This document shows, one piece after another, positions 7,058 to 15,453 of a DNA stretch of 64,000 nt. Under the pieces are notes generated by a model. The model was not told the DNA's origin, did not search any database, and saw nothing but the letters and a program-made list of their open reading frames with translations. Source of the stretch: Arthrobacter globiformis (GTDB lineage Bacteria; Actinomycetota; Actinomycetes; Actinomycetales; Micrococcaceae); contig NZ_JAUSXI010000001.1 in the NCBI RefSeq assembly GCF_030815865.1, forward strand, positions 3,534,001 to 3,598,000, given 5' to 3'. The translations under genes and the position numbers were made by a program. The number at the start of each line of letters is the position of its first letter. Position 1 is the stretch's first letter.

Positions 7058-8407
7058 CTAGCGGGCGTCCTCGATGAGCACCAGGTCGCGGCCCTTTGTT
7101 TCCGGAGTGAAGAAGGTACTCACGAAGGAGATGAGGGCAAGGACCAGCGAGTAAACCGCCAGGACCAGCCAGGAGTAGCCGGTGGCGGCGAGCAGTGCCG
7201 CTCCCACCAGCGGAACCAGGCCGCCCGCCATCACGGCGGAGAGTTCACGGGCCATGGCGACACCCGTGAACCGGTACTGCGATCCAAACAGTTCAGGCAG
7301 CAGGGGGCACTGCGGTCCCAGCATGGACTGCACGCCGAGGGCGATGCCAACCACCATGACAACCCACACCAGGGTCACGTTGCCAAGGGTCACGAGGTAG
7401 AACGCCGGGAAGGCGATGACAGCCTGGAAGAGGGCGCCGTAGCGGTAGACGGGGACGCGGCCGAAGCGGTCGGACAGCGCACCGAATGTGACCACCATGA
7501 CGGCGGCAAAACCGGCGGCGATCAGGAGACCCACCGGGCCAATGAACTTGTCGCCGGGAAAAACGCCCGCCGGGGCTGCCAGGAACGCCACCAGGAGCGC
7601 CGAATAAATGGAGGAATTACCGTTCTCGCCCATGCGCAGGCCGATGCCCACCAGGACGTTCTTCTTGGAGTGCTTCCAGAGCTGGCCCACCGGGTTCTTG
7701 ACGACGTTCTTGTGTTTCGCCAGCTCCTGGAACACCGGGGTTTCCTTGAGCCGCAGGCGGATGAACACGGCAATGGCGATCAGGATCACGCTGGCCAGGA
7801 AGGGCACACGCCAGAGCCAGCCCTCGAGGACGGCCTTGTCCGCCGTGGCGATGAGAGCGAAGGTGCCGGCGCCCAGGAGGGTGCCCAGCTGGATCCCTAC
7901 GAAAGGCAGTGAGGCAAAGAAACCACGACGGCGGGGCGGGGCCACTTCGGAGATCAGCGTCGTAGCGCCGGCCTGCTCCGCGCCGGCACCGAGGCCCTGG
8001 ACGATCCGGAGGATCACCAGGAGCACCGCGCCGAGCATACCGGCCTGCTCGAATGTCGGCAGCAGGCCGATCGCGAAGCTTGCGGCACCCATCAGCCCGA
8101 TGGTCAGGATCAGCACCATTTTCCGGCCGAAGCGGTCTCCGATGTACCCGAAGACGATGCCGCCGAACGGCCGGGCAGCGAAGCCCACACCGTAGGTGGC
8201 GAATGAGGCGATCAGCGCACCCTCATCGCCGAGCGGCTTGAAGAACAGCGGCCCGAAGATGAGGGCCGAAGCCAGGCCGTAGATGTAGAAGTCGTAGTAC
8301 TCCAGAGCGGAGCCCACGGAGCTGGCAAGTGTTGCCCTTCGCAGCTGTTCCGGTTCGACGACGGCGCCGCCCGCATCAGCCAGCGGTGAATCAGTACGAG
8401 TTGTCAC
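7058..8407 (-). CDS. MFS transporter, metabolite:H+ symporter (MHS) family
   Basis: The 449-aa inner-membrane protein has twelve predicted hydrophobic segments. Markers of the MHS family are the N-terminal SSVGSALEYYDFYIYG, the loop GYIGDRFGRKMVL, and the central R-x-x-QGLGAGAEQAG segment. Members of this family import carboxylates such as shikimate, alpha-ketoglutarate, citrate or sugar acids with protons. The GTG at 8407 is preceded by GAGGGAG at good spacing; an open frame up to 8518 has no conserved sequence. A predicted IclR operator lies about 75 nt upstream, so it is probably the uptake system for the sugar acid handled by the adjacent dehydrogenases. Confidence 0.85.
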   Translation of the reverse strand: MTTRTDSPLADAGGAVVEPEQLRRATLASSVGSALEYYDFYIYGLASALIFGPLFFKPLGDEGALIASFATYGVGFAARPFGGIVFGYIGDRFGRKMVLILTIGLMGAASFAIGLLPTFEQAGMLGAVLLVILRIVQGLGAGAEQAGATTLISEVAPPRRRGFFASLPFVGIQLGTLLGAGTFALIATADKAVLEGWLWRVPFLASVILIAIAVFIRLRLKETPVFQELAKHKNVVKNPVGQLWKHSKKNVLVGIGLRMGENGNSSIYSALLVAFLAAPAGVFPGDKFIGPVGLLIAAGFAAVMVVTFGALSDRFGRVPVYRYGALFQAVIAFPAFYLVTLGNVTLVWVVMVVGIALGVQSMLGPQCPLLPELFGSQYRFTGVAMARELSAVMAGGLVPLVGAALLAATGYSWLVLAVYSLVLALISFVSTFFTPETKGRDLVLIEDAR

Positions 8408-8480
8408 TAGCACTCCCTCAAAGACACTCCAGGCCCCCGTTGGCCTGGTGAGTAGCGACACCACTATTGCGTCGGTCACT

Positions 8481-8510
8481 ATATTGAACAGAGTACAACA
8501 TGATGAACAG
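8481..8510 (-). promoter_or_regulatory. Predicted IclR operator B (MFS transporter promoter)
   Basis: TGAACA (TGTTCA on the coding strand) occurs at 8485 and 8504, again exactly 19 bp apart. The second copy sits in ATGATGAACAG, which is identical to operator A. It lies between iclR and the transporter gene, upstream of the transporter. Confidence 0.55.
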
Positions 8511-8536
8511 CTAGCCAATAGCCCGGGGATCCCTGC

Positions 8537-9334
8537 TTAACCCATGGGGTTGCCGAGGGATCTCGCCAGCTCGTTCAGCTCTTTGACCATCTGCGCGCCC
8601 TGCTCCTGTGAGTAGGTCGCCTTCAGTGCCGTGACGGACAAGCCAAGGCTGGGGCCATGCGCTCCCCGCGTAGGTACAGTCACAGCGAGGCAGACCACGC
8701 CCGTGGTGGATTCCTCATCTTCAAACGCATAACCCTGCTCGCGGATCTTCTCCACCTGAGCCTTGAGCTCCGCTCCCGTGCGCAGTGACTTGGGCGTCAG
8801 CACAGGAAGCTCCGTATCGTCAGCGAACATGGCATTGATGTCGTGGTCATGAAGCCGGGCGATCAGTGCTTTGCCCACGGCGCAGAGGGACACCGGCATC
8901 TTGTCGCCGATATTGGATGTCAGGCGGACGGCCGGATGGCCCTCGTAGCGCGCCAGGTAGATGACGTTGGCGCCGTCCAGCATGGCAATGCGCACTGTTT
9001 CGCCTGACAGCGTGGGCGCCTGCTCGCAGAAACGGTAAAACTCCTGGACTTCATCGAGCCGGCTCAGGTAGGCGGCGCCCAATTCAACGAGCTTGCGCCC
9101 CAGCGTGTACTCGGCGCCCTGCCTGCTGATGAGTCTGGCCTCCTCGAGGGCCAGCAGCAGGTTGGAGGTGGAAGACTTGGGGATTCCGAGGTCCCGGGCG
9201 AGGTCACTGAGGGTAAGCCGGCCAGTGGCGGACGCCGCGAGCGACTCCAGGACGGCGGCGGCTCGCGTGACAGCGGGCGCCGGCGACGCGCTACCCAATC
9301 CGTCATTGGCTTTGGGGGTGCGGGAATCGGCCAT
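8537..9334 (-). CDS. IclR-family transcriptional regulator
   Basis: The 265-aa protein has an N-terminal helix-turn-helix (about residues 20-80, with RLTLSDLARDLGIPKSSTSNLLLALEEARLI) and a C-terminal IclR effector domain (about 95-260, with the signature GVVCLAVTVPTRG). GGAGAAT precedes the ATG at 9334. IclR proteins bind paired half-sites and sense small aromatic, keto or sugar acids. Its own promoter, the transporter promoter and the divergent dehydrogenase promoter share 19-bp-spaced half-sites, so autoregulation and control of this cluster are predicted. Confidence 0.88.
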   Translation of the reverse strand: MADSRTPKANDGLGSASPAPAVTRAAAVLESLAASATGRLTLSDLARDLGIPKSSTSNLLLALEEARLISRQGAEYTLGRKLVELGAAYLSRLDEVQEFYRFCEQAPTLSGETVRIAMLDGANVIYLARYEGHPAVRLTSNIGDKMPVSLCAVGKALIARLHDHDINAMFADDTELPVLTPKSLRTGAELKAQVEKIREQGYAFEDEESTTGVVCLAVTVPTRGAHGPSLGLSVTALKATYSQEQGAQMVKELNELARSLGNPMG

Positions 9335-9423
9335 GATTCTCCTTTCGGTACGCGCTCAGACAGCGGGGTCGGCAGACTGCATCGCGCTCGAACACCGGCG
9401 ACGATGCCAAACGTCCAGTCAAC

Positions 9424-9448
9424 TGAACACCTACCATCATACTGGCTG
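9424..9448 (-). promoter_or_regulatory. Predicted IclR operator C (iclR promoter)
   Basis: On the minus strand CAGTATGATG is followed by TGTTCAGTT. The CAG triplets are 19 bp apart, as in operators A and B. It lies about 90 nt upstream of the iclR start codon. Confidence 0.5.
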
Positions 9449-9556
9449 GGCGGCAACCGCTGCAGGCCTGCTTAGTCAACCACGCGCAAAAGGAGCACTG
9501 GAAGCAACCTTCCTAATGGTTTCGTGTTTCCGAATGTTCACGGTATATTCAATTTC

Positions 9557-9601
9557 AAGCCTTCCACCGCGGCATCCCCCAATAGTCGCGGTGGAAGGCT
9601 T
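9557..9601. terminator. Hairpin between DUF6504 gene and iclR promoter
   Basis: A perfect 15-bp stem (9557-9571 with 9587-9601) has a 15-nt loop and ends in TT on either strand. It sits about 70 nt beyond the DUF6504 stop and would insulate that gene from iclR. The rest of the 339-bp gap between 9335 and 9673 holds operator C; I see nothing else recognisable. Confidence 0.7.
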
Positions 9602-9673
9602 ATCCAATTTCCGGGCCCTTTATGATTCAGGCCTTTCTGGTTCTCAAGCTTTCCTCGCTGTGATGCCTGCTGC

Positions 9674-9994
9674 TCAGGCCGCATTCGCAACGGCGTTGTC
9701 CGCGGCGGTATTGTCCGCTACCACGCTCCGCAGTCTCCACCCGCCGCCGAGCCCATCGCGGATGATCTCCATGGTGGTCAGCGCCGATCCCGCGTTTCGC
9801 CCCAGCCGCGTCTGCAGCCGCCACACTTCGACGTCAACGCGGCTAAGTCCCAGCGGCATCCGGCGCTCCGCCTCCCACCAGCTGACGCGTTCAAACCACC
9901 GCAGCGGTTCCGCGCCCACCGTCCATTCCTGGCCGCCGCGGATGACAGCCCCCGGCTGCCCGTCAGCAGCAGTCCTCACAAGTACGTATTCCAT
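9674..9994 (-). CDS. DUF6504-family small protein
   Basis: The 106-aa soluble protein contains a tryptophan- and arginine-rich core (WFERVSWWEAERRMPLG, VEVWRLQTR) resembling the actinobacterial DUF6504 family, whose function is unknown. Its C terminus ends in an alanine/asparagine-rich tail (NTAADNAVANAA). It has no signal peptide or membrane segment. It stands alone between a tRNA gene and a hairpin. The Shine-Dalgarno match is weak (CTGCGGGC before the ATG). Confidence 0.6.
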   Translation of the reverse strand: MEYVLVRTAADGQPGAVIRGGQEWTVGAEPLRWFERVSWWEAERRMPLGLSRVDVEVWRLQTRLGRNAGSALTTMEIIRDGLGGGWRLRSVVADNTAADNAVANAA

Positions 9995-10030
9995 GCCCGC
10001 AGGTTATTGCCGGGCGCAGACATTAAACAC

Positions 10031-10076
10031 AAAACCCCGCCTGACCTAGCTCGAGGGCTTGGTCAAACGGGGTTTT
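10031..10076 (-). terminator. Terminator downstream of tRNA-Val
   Basis: AAAACCCCG pairs with CGGGGTTTT, with an inner TGACC/GGTCA stem. On the minus strand the stem ends in a T run 6 nt after the tRNA 3' end, as expected of an intrinsic terminator. Confidence 0.8.
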
Positions 10077-10081
10077 CAAGG

Positions 10082-10154
10082 TGGGTCCTACCGGGATCGA
10101 ACCGATGACATCCACGGTGTAAACGTGGCGCTCTACCAGCTGAGCTAAAGACCC
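10082..10154 (-). tRNA. tRNA-Val (anticodon TAC)
   Basis: The minus strand folds into a full cloverleaf. It has a 7-bp acceptor stem (GGGTCTT/AGGACCC), a D stem GCTC/GAGC, an anticodon stem CCACG/CGTGG with loop TTTACAC (anticodon TAC, reading GTA and other valine codons), and a T stem ATCGG/CCGGT with TTCGATC. The discriminator base is A. The 3' CCA is not encoded. Confidence 0.97.
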
Positions 10155-10225
10155 AAAGAAAGGTTTTCGCACCGAAGCGCTCCAACCAACGAACATAGAC
10201 TCTACCCGACCAGTGCCCGCAAACG

Positions 10226-11164
10226 CTAATCGGGTCTGGCCATAGCGAGCGGGGGCAATTCATCTGCCAGCCAGGCGAGGGACTCACCGACCCCGGCCTC
10301 CAGCTTGATCGTGGCGAGCTCATCGCCTCGCGTGTGGCCACGGTTGATGATGACAACGGGCTTGCCTTCCTTGGCAGCATGACGGACAAACCGCAGCCCG
10401 CTCATGACACTGAGTGAGGAACCGGCAACAAGCAGGGCTTCGGCTTCATCCACCATTGCGTAGGCGCGCTCTACGCGGTCCTTGGGGACGTTTTCGCCGA
10501 AATAGACAAAGTCCGGCTTCAAGTCGCCGCCGCACGCTGGGCAGCGGGCAACCACAAAGCTCCGGATCAGTCGCAGGTCCTCCACTGTGGCGTCGGCATC
10601 GGGAGCCATCTCGACAAGTCCGGACTTCATGGCATGGTCAAGGAAGTCCGGATTCAGCTCCTCCAGAACCTTTGCGAGCAGCTGCCGTGAGTACGTGCGG
10701 CGACACTCCAGGCAAATCACCTGGTCGAAGCGTCCGTGAAGGTCCACCACGTTGACACTGCCGGCGTCCTCGTGGAGGCGGTCCACGTTCTGGGTGATCA
10801 GTCCGGTCAGGAGCCCACGCTGCTCCAGGACGGCGACGGCGGCGTGGCCGGCATTGGGGTTGGCCCGCCTCAGATGGGACCAGCCGATGTGGTTGCGGGC
10901 CCAATAGCGCTGCCGGTTTGCCGCCTCACCCACAAACTCCTGGTAGGTCATGGGTGAGCGCGGGGGCGAATCCGGTCCGCGGTAATCCGGTATGCCGGAG
11001 TCGGTACTGAGCCCGGCCCCAGTCAGAAGCGCCAGGGGCAGCCCGGACAGCACGTCGCGGATCCCGCCCAGCACTTCGAGGTCGCCGGCCGATGACTCCG
11101 CGGGCGGAGCAGTAGGCAGACTGGCGAAGCCTGTCAGACCGATGCCAGTCCGCCGCTGATCCAT
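10226..11164 (-). CDS. NAD-dependent protein deacetylase, Sir2 family
   Basis: The 312-aa sirtuin has the NAD-binding motifs GAGLSTDSGIPDYRG (about 49-63) and TQNVDRLH (124-131), the catalytic histidine H143 in DLHGR, and a zinc site from CLEC (151-154) plus CPACGG. These enzymes remove acyl groups from lysines using NAD+. The ATG at 11164 was preferred over an upstream in-frame start at 11230, because the longer form would overlap the peroxiredoxin gene and adds unconserved sequence. It lies 16 nt downstream of the peroxiredoxin stop and is probably cotranscribed with it. Confidence 0.88.
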   Translation of the reverse strand: MDQRRTGIGLTGFASLPTAPPAESSAGDLEVLGGIRDVLSGLPLALLTGAGLSTDSGIPDYRGPDSPPRSPMTYQEFVGEAANRQRYWARNHIGWSHLRRANPNAGHAAVAVLEQRGLLTGLITQNVDRLHEDAGSVNVVDLHGRFDQVICLECRRTYSRQLLAKVLEELNPDFLDHAMKSGLVEMAPDADATVEDLRLIRSFVVARCPACGGDLKPDFVYFGENVPKDRVERAYAMVDEAEALLVAGSSLSVMSGLRFVRHAAKEGKPVVIINRGHTRGDELATIKLEAGVGESLAWLADELPPLAMARPD

Positions 11165-11180
11165 GGGCTGGCCCTGACGC

Positions 11181-11684
11181 CTAGCCCTGGGCCAGTTCTG
11201 CCAGAACGCGGCGATATTCGGTGAGGTCACGGGCCTGGCCCCGCGGATTCACAACGACGTAGCGGACCGTTCCGCCGGCGTCGATGATGAACGTTCCGCG
11301 CCGTGCCATTCCGCTTTCCTCGTCGAACACACCGTACTTCCCCGCTACGGCGCCGTGCGGCCAGAAGTCGGCCAACAGGCTGAAGCCGTAGCCTTCCTGC
11401 TCGGCATACGCCCGGAGGGCGAACTTACTGTCCACCGAGACCGCGAGTACCTCGGCGTCGGCATGTTCGAAGACGGCCAGATTGTCCCTGATCTCGCAGA
11501 GCTCGCCTGTGCAGATGCCGGAGAACGCGAAGGGGTAGAAAACAACCACCACGTTGCGTCCGCGGAAGTCGGCAAGCCGGACGGGCTCACCAAACTGATT
11601 GACCAGGGTGAAGTCCGGCGCCTGCTGCCCGACCTCAGGCACTCCGGCCAGGTCCGCCGATGCGACGGCGGCCTGTCCGGTCAC
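11181..11684 (-). CDS. Peroxiredoxin, AhpE-like
   Basis: The 167-aa thioredoxin-fold peroxidase has APDFTLVNQFG and the peroxidatic motif FYPFAFSGIC, with C58 as the predicted peroxidatic cysteine. A second cysteine, C63 in GELCEIRD, lies close by; many AhpE proteins have only the first. The usual PxxxTxxC threonine is a serine here. Predicted role: reduction of hydroperoxides in the cytoplasm. The GTG start overlaps the stop of the DUF3052 gene by four bases (GTGA), indicating coupled translation. Upstream open frame (to 11909) is only shadow sequence of that gene. Confidence 0.87.
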   Translation of the reverse strand: MTGQAAVASADLAGVPEVGQQAPDFTLVNQFGEPVRLADFRGRNVVVVFYPFAFSGICTGELCEIRDNLAVFEHADAEVLAVSVDSKFALRAYAEQEGYGFSLLADFWPHGAVAGKYGVFDEESGMARRGTFIIDAGGTVRYVVVNPRGQARDLTEYRRVLAELAQG

Positions 11685-12100
11685 TTGTTCTTCCTGGTGA
11701 CCAGGCGCGTGGCGCTCCAGTCCTTGGAAACGCCCGCGGACGTGGTGCAGTGCAGCCCGGCGGTGGGTGCCGCGTCCTGGATGTCGGAGGGCGAGACATA
11801 TCCGGTACGTCCGGACTTCGGCGTGAGGACCCACACCACGCCGCCCTCGGTGAGCGTCGTCAGCGAGTCGACCAGCGTGTCCACTAGGTCTCCGTCGCCG
11901 TCCCGCCACCAGAAGATCACGGCGTCAACGACGTCGTGATCGTCCTCATCCAGAAGCTCTGACCCCGTCAGATCCTCTATGTCGTCACGCAAGTCGAGGT
12001 CGACGTCGTCGTCGTAACCGAACTCCTGAATCAGATCCCCATCCTTGAAACCCAATTTTTCCGCCACATTTACCGAAGTGGCGGCGTCGGCCTCGCTCAC
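11681..12100 (-). CDS. DUF3052 domain-containing protein
   Basis: The 139-aa protein is strongly acidic in its first half (DDDVDLDLRDDIEDLTGSELLDEDDHD) and has a conserved core (VDAVIFWWRDGDGDLVDTLVDSLTTL, GVVWVLTPKSGRTGYVSPSDI). This matches the actinobacterial DUF3052 family. Its function is not established. The GTG at 12100 follows a strong AGGAGG box; an upstream start at 12145 lacks one. It is the first gene of a likely operon with the peroxiredoxin and sirtuin genes, divergent from aceE. Confidence 0.87.
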   Translation of the reverse strand: MSEADAATSVNVAEKLGFKDGDLIQEFGYDDDVDLDLRDDIEDLTGSELLDEDDHDVVDAVIFWWRDGDGDLVDTLVDSLTTLTEGGVVWVLTPKSGRTGYVSPSDIQDAAPTAGLHCTTSAGVSKDWSATRLVTRKNK

Positions 12101-12468
12101 GTGTTCCTCCTGTGCATGGTGATTTCGATTACTCCAAGCCAACACCCTTTGGGCGTGCGCTTCAAGCTAGGGGCGCCGCGGTGCGGCTTATTGTGCGTCA
12201 CACAACAAGTATGACGGTCAAATAGGGCAGGAGGTTCAAGCGCGGCTACGCATCGGCAGGCCGTCAGAGCTACAGTGACTGTTGACAACTATGCCTAGAG
12301 GGGCGACCGCCCCCAACGAATAGGCAGTCAAACACACGAGATAGAACCCTGCCCGGCGCACATGACCGGGCTGTTGTAACCGATATGACGCACACGACGC
12401 GTTCACGCCGGGCAGCTACCCTGCCGGACCTGAGTGCGCCGGTGAATGCGCGCAAAGAGAGGTTGGAC
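12101..12468. promoter_or_regulatory. Divergent DUF3052 / aceE intergenic region
   Basis: This 368-bp region carries the promoters for both directions but no gene. It contains an inverted repeat TTGTG-n5-CACAA at 12191-12205 and a compact hairpin GGGGCG-AC-CGCCCC at 12300-12313, about 155 nt upstream of aceE. I could not assign convincing -35/-10 pairs. Confidence 0.45.
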
Positions 12469-15210
12469 GTGGCTGCAGGAGAAGATACCTCCCATATCCT
12501 CAGCGGGTTGACTAACCAGCTGCCTGATCGTGATCCGGAAGAGACCGCCGAGTGGGTTGAGTCCCTGGATGCGCTGATCAGGGAACAGGGCACGGAGCGT
12601 GCCCAATACATCATGCGCAGTCTCCTGCAGCGTGCCGGCGCGCAGAGCGTCGGGGTTCCGATGGTGACCACCACGGATTATGTGAACACGATCCCGGTGG
12701 ACCAGGAAGCAGAGTTCCCGGGCAACGAGGAGTACGAGCGCCGGTACCGGGCGTACATGCGCTGGAACGCCGCGGTGATGGTGCACCGGGCGCAGCGGCC
12801 CGAGATCGGGGTGGGCGGACACATCTCCACCTACGCCGGCGCCGCGACCCTGTACGAGGTCGGGTTCAACCACTTCTTCCGCGGCAAGGACCACCCGGGC
12901 GGCGGGGACCAGGTGTTCTTCCAGGGCCACGCGTCCCCGGGCATGTACGCCCGCGCGTTCATGGAAGGCCGCCTCAGTGAGGAGGACCTGGACGGGTTCC
13001 GGCAGGAAAAGTCCAAGGAAGGCCACGCGCTCTCCTCCTACCCGCACCCGCGGCTGATGCCGCACTTCTGGGAATTCCCGACCGTCTCGATGGGCATCGG
13101 CCCGATGAACGCGATCTACCAGGCCCAGTCCAACCGGTACCTGCACAACCGGGGCCTGAAAGACACCGCCGACCAGCAGGTCTGGGCGTTCCTGGGCGAC
13201 GGCGAAATGGACGAGCCCGAGTCCCGCGGCCTGCTCCAGCTCGCCGCGAACGAGAACCTGGACAACCTGAACTTCGTGATCAACTGCAACCTCCAGCGCC
13301 TGGACGGGCCGGTGCGCGGCAACGGCAAAATCATGCAGGAACTCGAGGCGTTCTTCCGCGGCGCGGGCTGGAACGTGATCAAGGTCGTCTGGGGCCGGGA
13401 ATGGGATGACCTGCTCACCCGCGACACCGACGGGTCGCTGGTGAAGATCATGAACGAAACCCCGGACGGGGACTACCAGACCTACAAGGCCGAATCCGGC
13501 GGGTTCGTCCGCGAACACTTCTTCGGCAAGGACCCCCACACCAAGGACCTCGTCGCCGACCTGACCGACGACGAGATCTGGAACCTCAAGCGCGGCGGGC
13601 ACGACTACCGCAAGGTCTACGCCGCGTACAAGGCAGCGACCGAATTCAAGGGCAAACCCACCGTGATCCTGGCCAAAACGGTCAAGGGCTACGGACTGGG
13701 CCCGCACTTCGAAGGCCGCAACGCCACCCACCAGATGAAAAAACTCACCCTGGACGACCTGAAGAAGTTCCGCGACCACCTGCGGATCCCGGTCACGGAT
13801 GAGCAGCTGGAGAAGGACCCGTACCGTCCTCCGTACTTCCACCCGGGCACGGACGCCCCGGAAATCAAGTACCTGCTCGAGCGCCGCGCCGCCCTCGGCG
13901 GTTCCGTTCCGGAACGGCGCTCGAAGCACTCGGACATCGAGCTTCCCGAGGCGAAGACCTACGAGGTCGCCAAGCGCGGTTCGGGCAAGCAGCAGGCCGC
14001 CACCACCATGGCGTTCGTCCGCCTGCTCAAGGACCTGATGCGGGATAAGAACTTCGGCAAGCACATCGCGCCGATCATCCCGGATGAGGCCCGCACGTTC
14101 GGCATGGACGCGTTCTTCCCGACGGCGAAGATCTACAACCCCAAGGGCCAGAACTACCTTTCGGTGGACCGGGACCTGGTCCTGGCCTACAAGGAATCCG
14201 CCCAGGGCCAGCTGATCCACCCCGGCATCAACGAAGCCGGCGCCGTGGCAGCCTTCACCGCCGCCGGCACCGCCTACGCCACCCACGGCGTTCCCCTGGT
14301 CCCGGTCTACGTGTTCTACTCCATGTTCGGCTTCCAGCGCACCGGCGACGCCTTCTGGGCCGCCGCCGACCAGATGACCCGCGGGTTTATCATCGGCGCC
14401 ACCGCCGGACGGACCACCCTCACCGGCGAAGGCCTCCAGCACGCCGATGGGCACTCCCCGCTGCTGGCCTCCACCAACCCGGCAGTGGTCACGTACGACC
14501 CCGCCTACGGCTACGAAATGGGCCACATCGTCCGTGATGGCCTCGAACGCATGTACGGGCACGACTCCACCGACCGGAACCTCATGTACTACCTCACTGT
14601 GTACAACGAGCCGATCGTCCAGCCCGCGGAACCGGAGAACCTCGACGTCGAAGGCGTCCTCAAGGGCATCTACAAGCTCGCGGCCTCCAGCACCGAAGGC
14701 CCCAAGAGCCAGATCCTCGCCTCCGGCGTCTCCGTCCCCTGGGCACTCGAAGCCCAGCGGATCCTTGCCGAAGACTGGGGCGTCTCCGCCGACGTCTGGT
14801 CCGTCACCTCCTGGAACGAACTGCGCCGCGACGGCCTCGCCGCCGAAGAGGAAGCCTTCCTCAACCCCGGCAAGGAAGCCCGCCAACCGTTCGTCACCAA
14901 ACAGCTCGAAGGTGCCCAGGGCCCCGTCGTAGCCGTCTCGGACTACATGAAGGCCGTCCCGGACCAGATCCGGCAGTTCGTCCCGAACGAGTTCGCCACC
15001 CTGGGCGCCGACGGTTTCGGCTTCTCCGACACCCGCGCCGCCGCCCGCCGCTTCTTCAAGAACGACATCCACTCCGTCGTTGTGAAGACCCTGCAGCTGC
15101 TCGCAGCCAAGGGTGAGGTCGACGGACAGGCACCGGCGCAGGCCATCGAGAAGTACCGCCTGCTCAACGTGAACGCCGGCACCACGGGCAACGCCGGAGG
15201 CGAGTCCTAA
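12469..15210 (+). CDS. aceE: Pyruvate dehydrogenase E1 component, homodimeric type
   Basis: The 913-aa enzyme decarboxylates pyruvate with thiamine diphosphate for transfer to the E2 lipoyl domain. The ThDP/Mg motif GDGEMDEPE lies near residues 243-251. Family blocks [37 protein letters not shown] and [14 protein letters not shown] are intact. The length is normal for actinobacterial AceE. The GTG at 12469 has AGAGAGG 6 nt upstream; an ATG at 12385 has no good ribosome binding site and gives a poorly conserved N terminus. No E2 or E3 gene lies in the window. It directly precedes the FAS-II cluster that uses its acetyl-CoA. Confidence 0.96.
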   Translation: MAAGEDTSHILSGLTNQLPDRDPEETAEWVESLDALIREQGTERAQYIMRSLLQRAGAQSVGVPMVTTTDYVNTIPVDQEAEFPGNEEYERRYRAYMRWNAAVMVHRAQRPEIGVGGHISTYAGAATLYEVGFNHFFRGKDHPGGGDQVFFQGHASPGMYARAFMEGRLSEEDLDGFRQEKSKEGHALSSYPHPRLMPHFWEFPTVSMGIGPMNAIYQAQSNRYLHNRGLKDTADQQVWAFLGDGEMDEPESRGLLQLAANENLDNLNFVINCNLQRLDGPVRGNGKIMQELEAFFRGAGWNVIKVVWGREWDDLLTRDTDGSLVKIMNETPDGDYQTYKAESGGFVREHFFGKDPHTKDLVADLTDDEIWNLKRGGHDYRKVYAAYKAATEFKGKPTVILAKTVKGYGLGPHFEGRNATHQMKKLTLDDLKKFRDHLRIPVTDEQLEKDPYRPPYFHPGTDAPEIKYLLERRAALGGSVPERRSKHSDIELPEAKTYEVAKRGSGKQQAATTMAFVRLLKDLMRDKNFGKHIAPIIPDEARTFGMDAFFPTAKIYNPKGQNYLSVDRDLVLAYKESAQGQLIHPGINEAGAVAAFTAAGTAYATHGVPLVPVYVFYSMFGFQRTGDAFWAAADQMTRGFIIGATAGRTTLTGEGLQHADGHSPLLASTNPAVVTYDPAYGYEMGHIVRDGLERMYGHDSTDRNLMYYLTVYNEPIVQPAEPENLDVEGVLKGIYKLAASSTEGPKSQILASGVSVPWALEAQRILAEDWGVSADVWSVTSWNELRRDGLAAEEEAFLNPGKEARQPFVTKQLEGAQGPVVAVSDYMKAVPDQIRQFVPNEFATLGADGFGFSDTRAAARRFFKNDIHSVVVKTLQLLAAKGEVDGQAPAQAIEKYRLLNVNAGTTGNAGGES

Positions 15211-15240
15211 CTCGGCTTCTTGAGCCTGTACGAACGGGCC

Positions 15241-15285
15241 GCTGGTTGAGCTGTTGAAACCCGGGTTTCGACAAGCTCAACCAGC
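15241..15285. repeat. Imperfect inverted repeat, REP-like
   Basis: GCTGGTTGAGCT...GAAACC (15241-15261) pairs with GGTTTCGACAAGCTCAACCAGC (15264-15285) with a near-zero loop. It lies between the aceE stop and its terminator and looks like a dispersed repeat rather than a terminator. Confidence 0.6.
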
Positions 15286-15306
15286 GAACTCCTCCTCTTC
15301 AGAGGA

Positions 15307-15345
15307 ACGACGGCGGTCCCCACCCACGGTGGGGACCGCCGTCGT
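15307..15345 (+). terminator. Terminator downstream of aceE
   Basis: A perfect 18-bp stem (15307-15324 with 15328-15345) has a 3-nt loop followed by CGTTTGG. It lies about 100 nt after the aceE stop. Confidence 0.8.
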
Positions 15346-15453
15346 CGTTTGGGGTGCTTCCGGAAGCGCCGGAAGGGTTGTGACGCAGCACAACCCCAGT
15401 TGTAGCCTTTGCACAAAATGGAGCTTGTCCCGCAGGCACCGTATGCTCGAATC

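Noticed and set aside
12281..12286. TTGACA as a -35 box for aceE
   Set aside because: No acceptable -10 hexamer at 16-18 bp was found.
12403..15072. An 889-codon open frame antisense to aceE
   Set aside because: It is a shadow of high-GC codon use in aceE. Its translation is a low-complexity valine/glycine/glutamate mix with no domain, and aceE is clearly the real gene.
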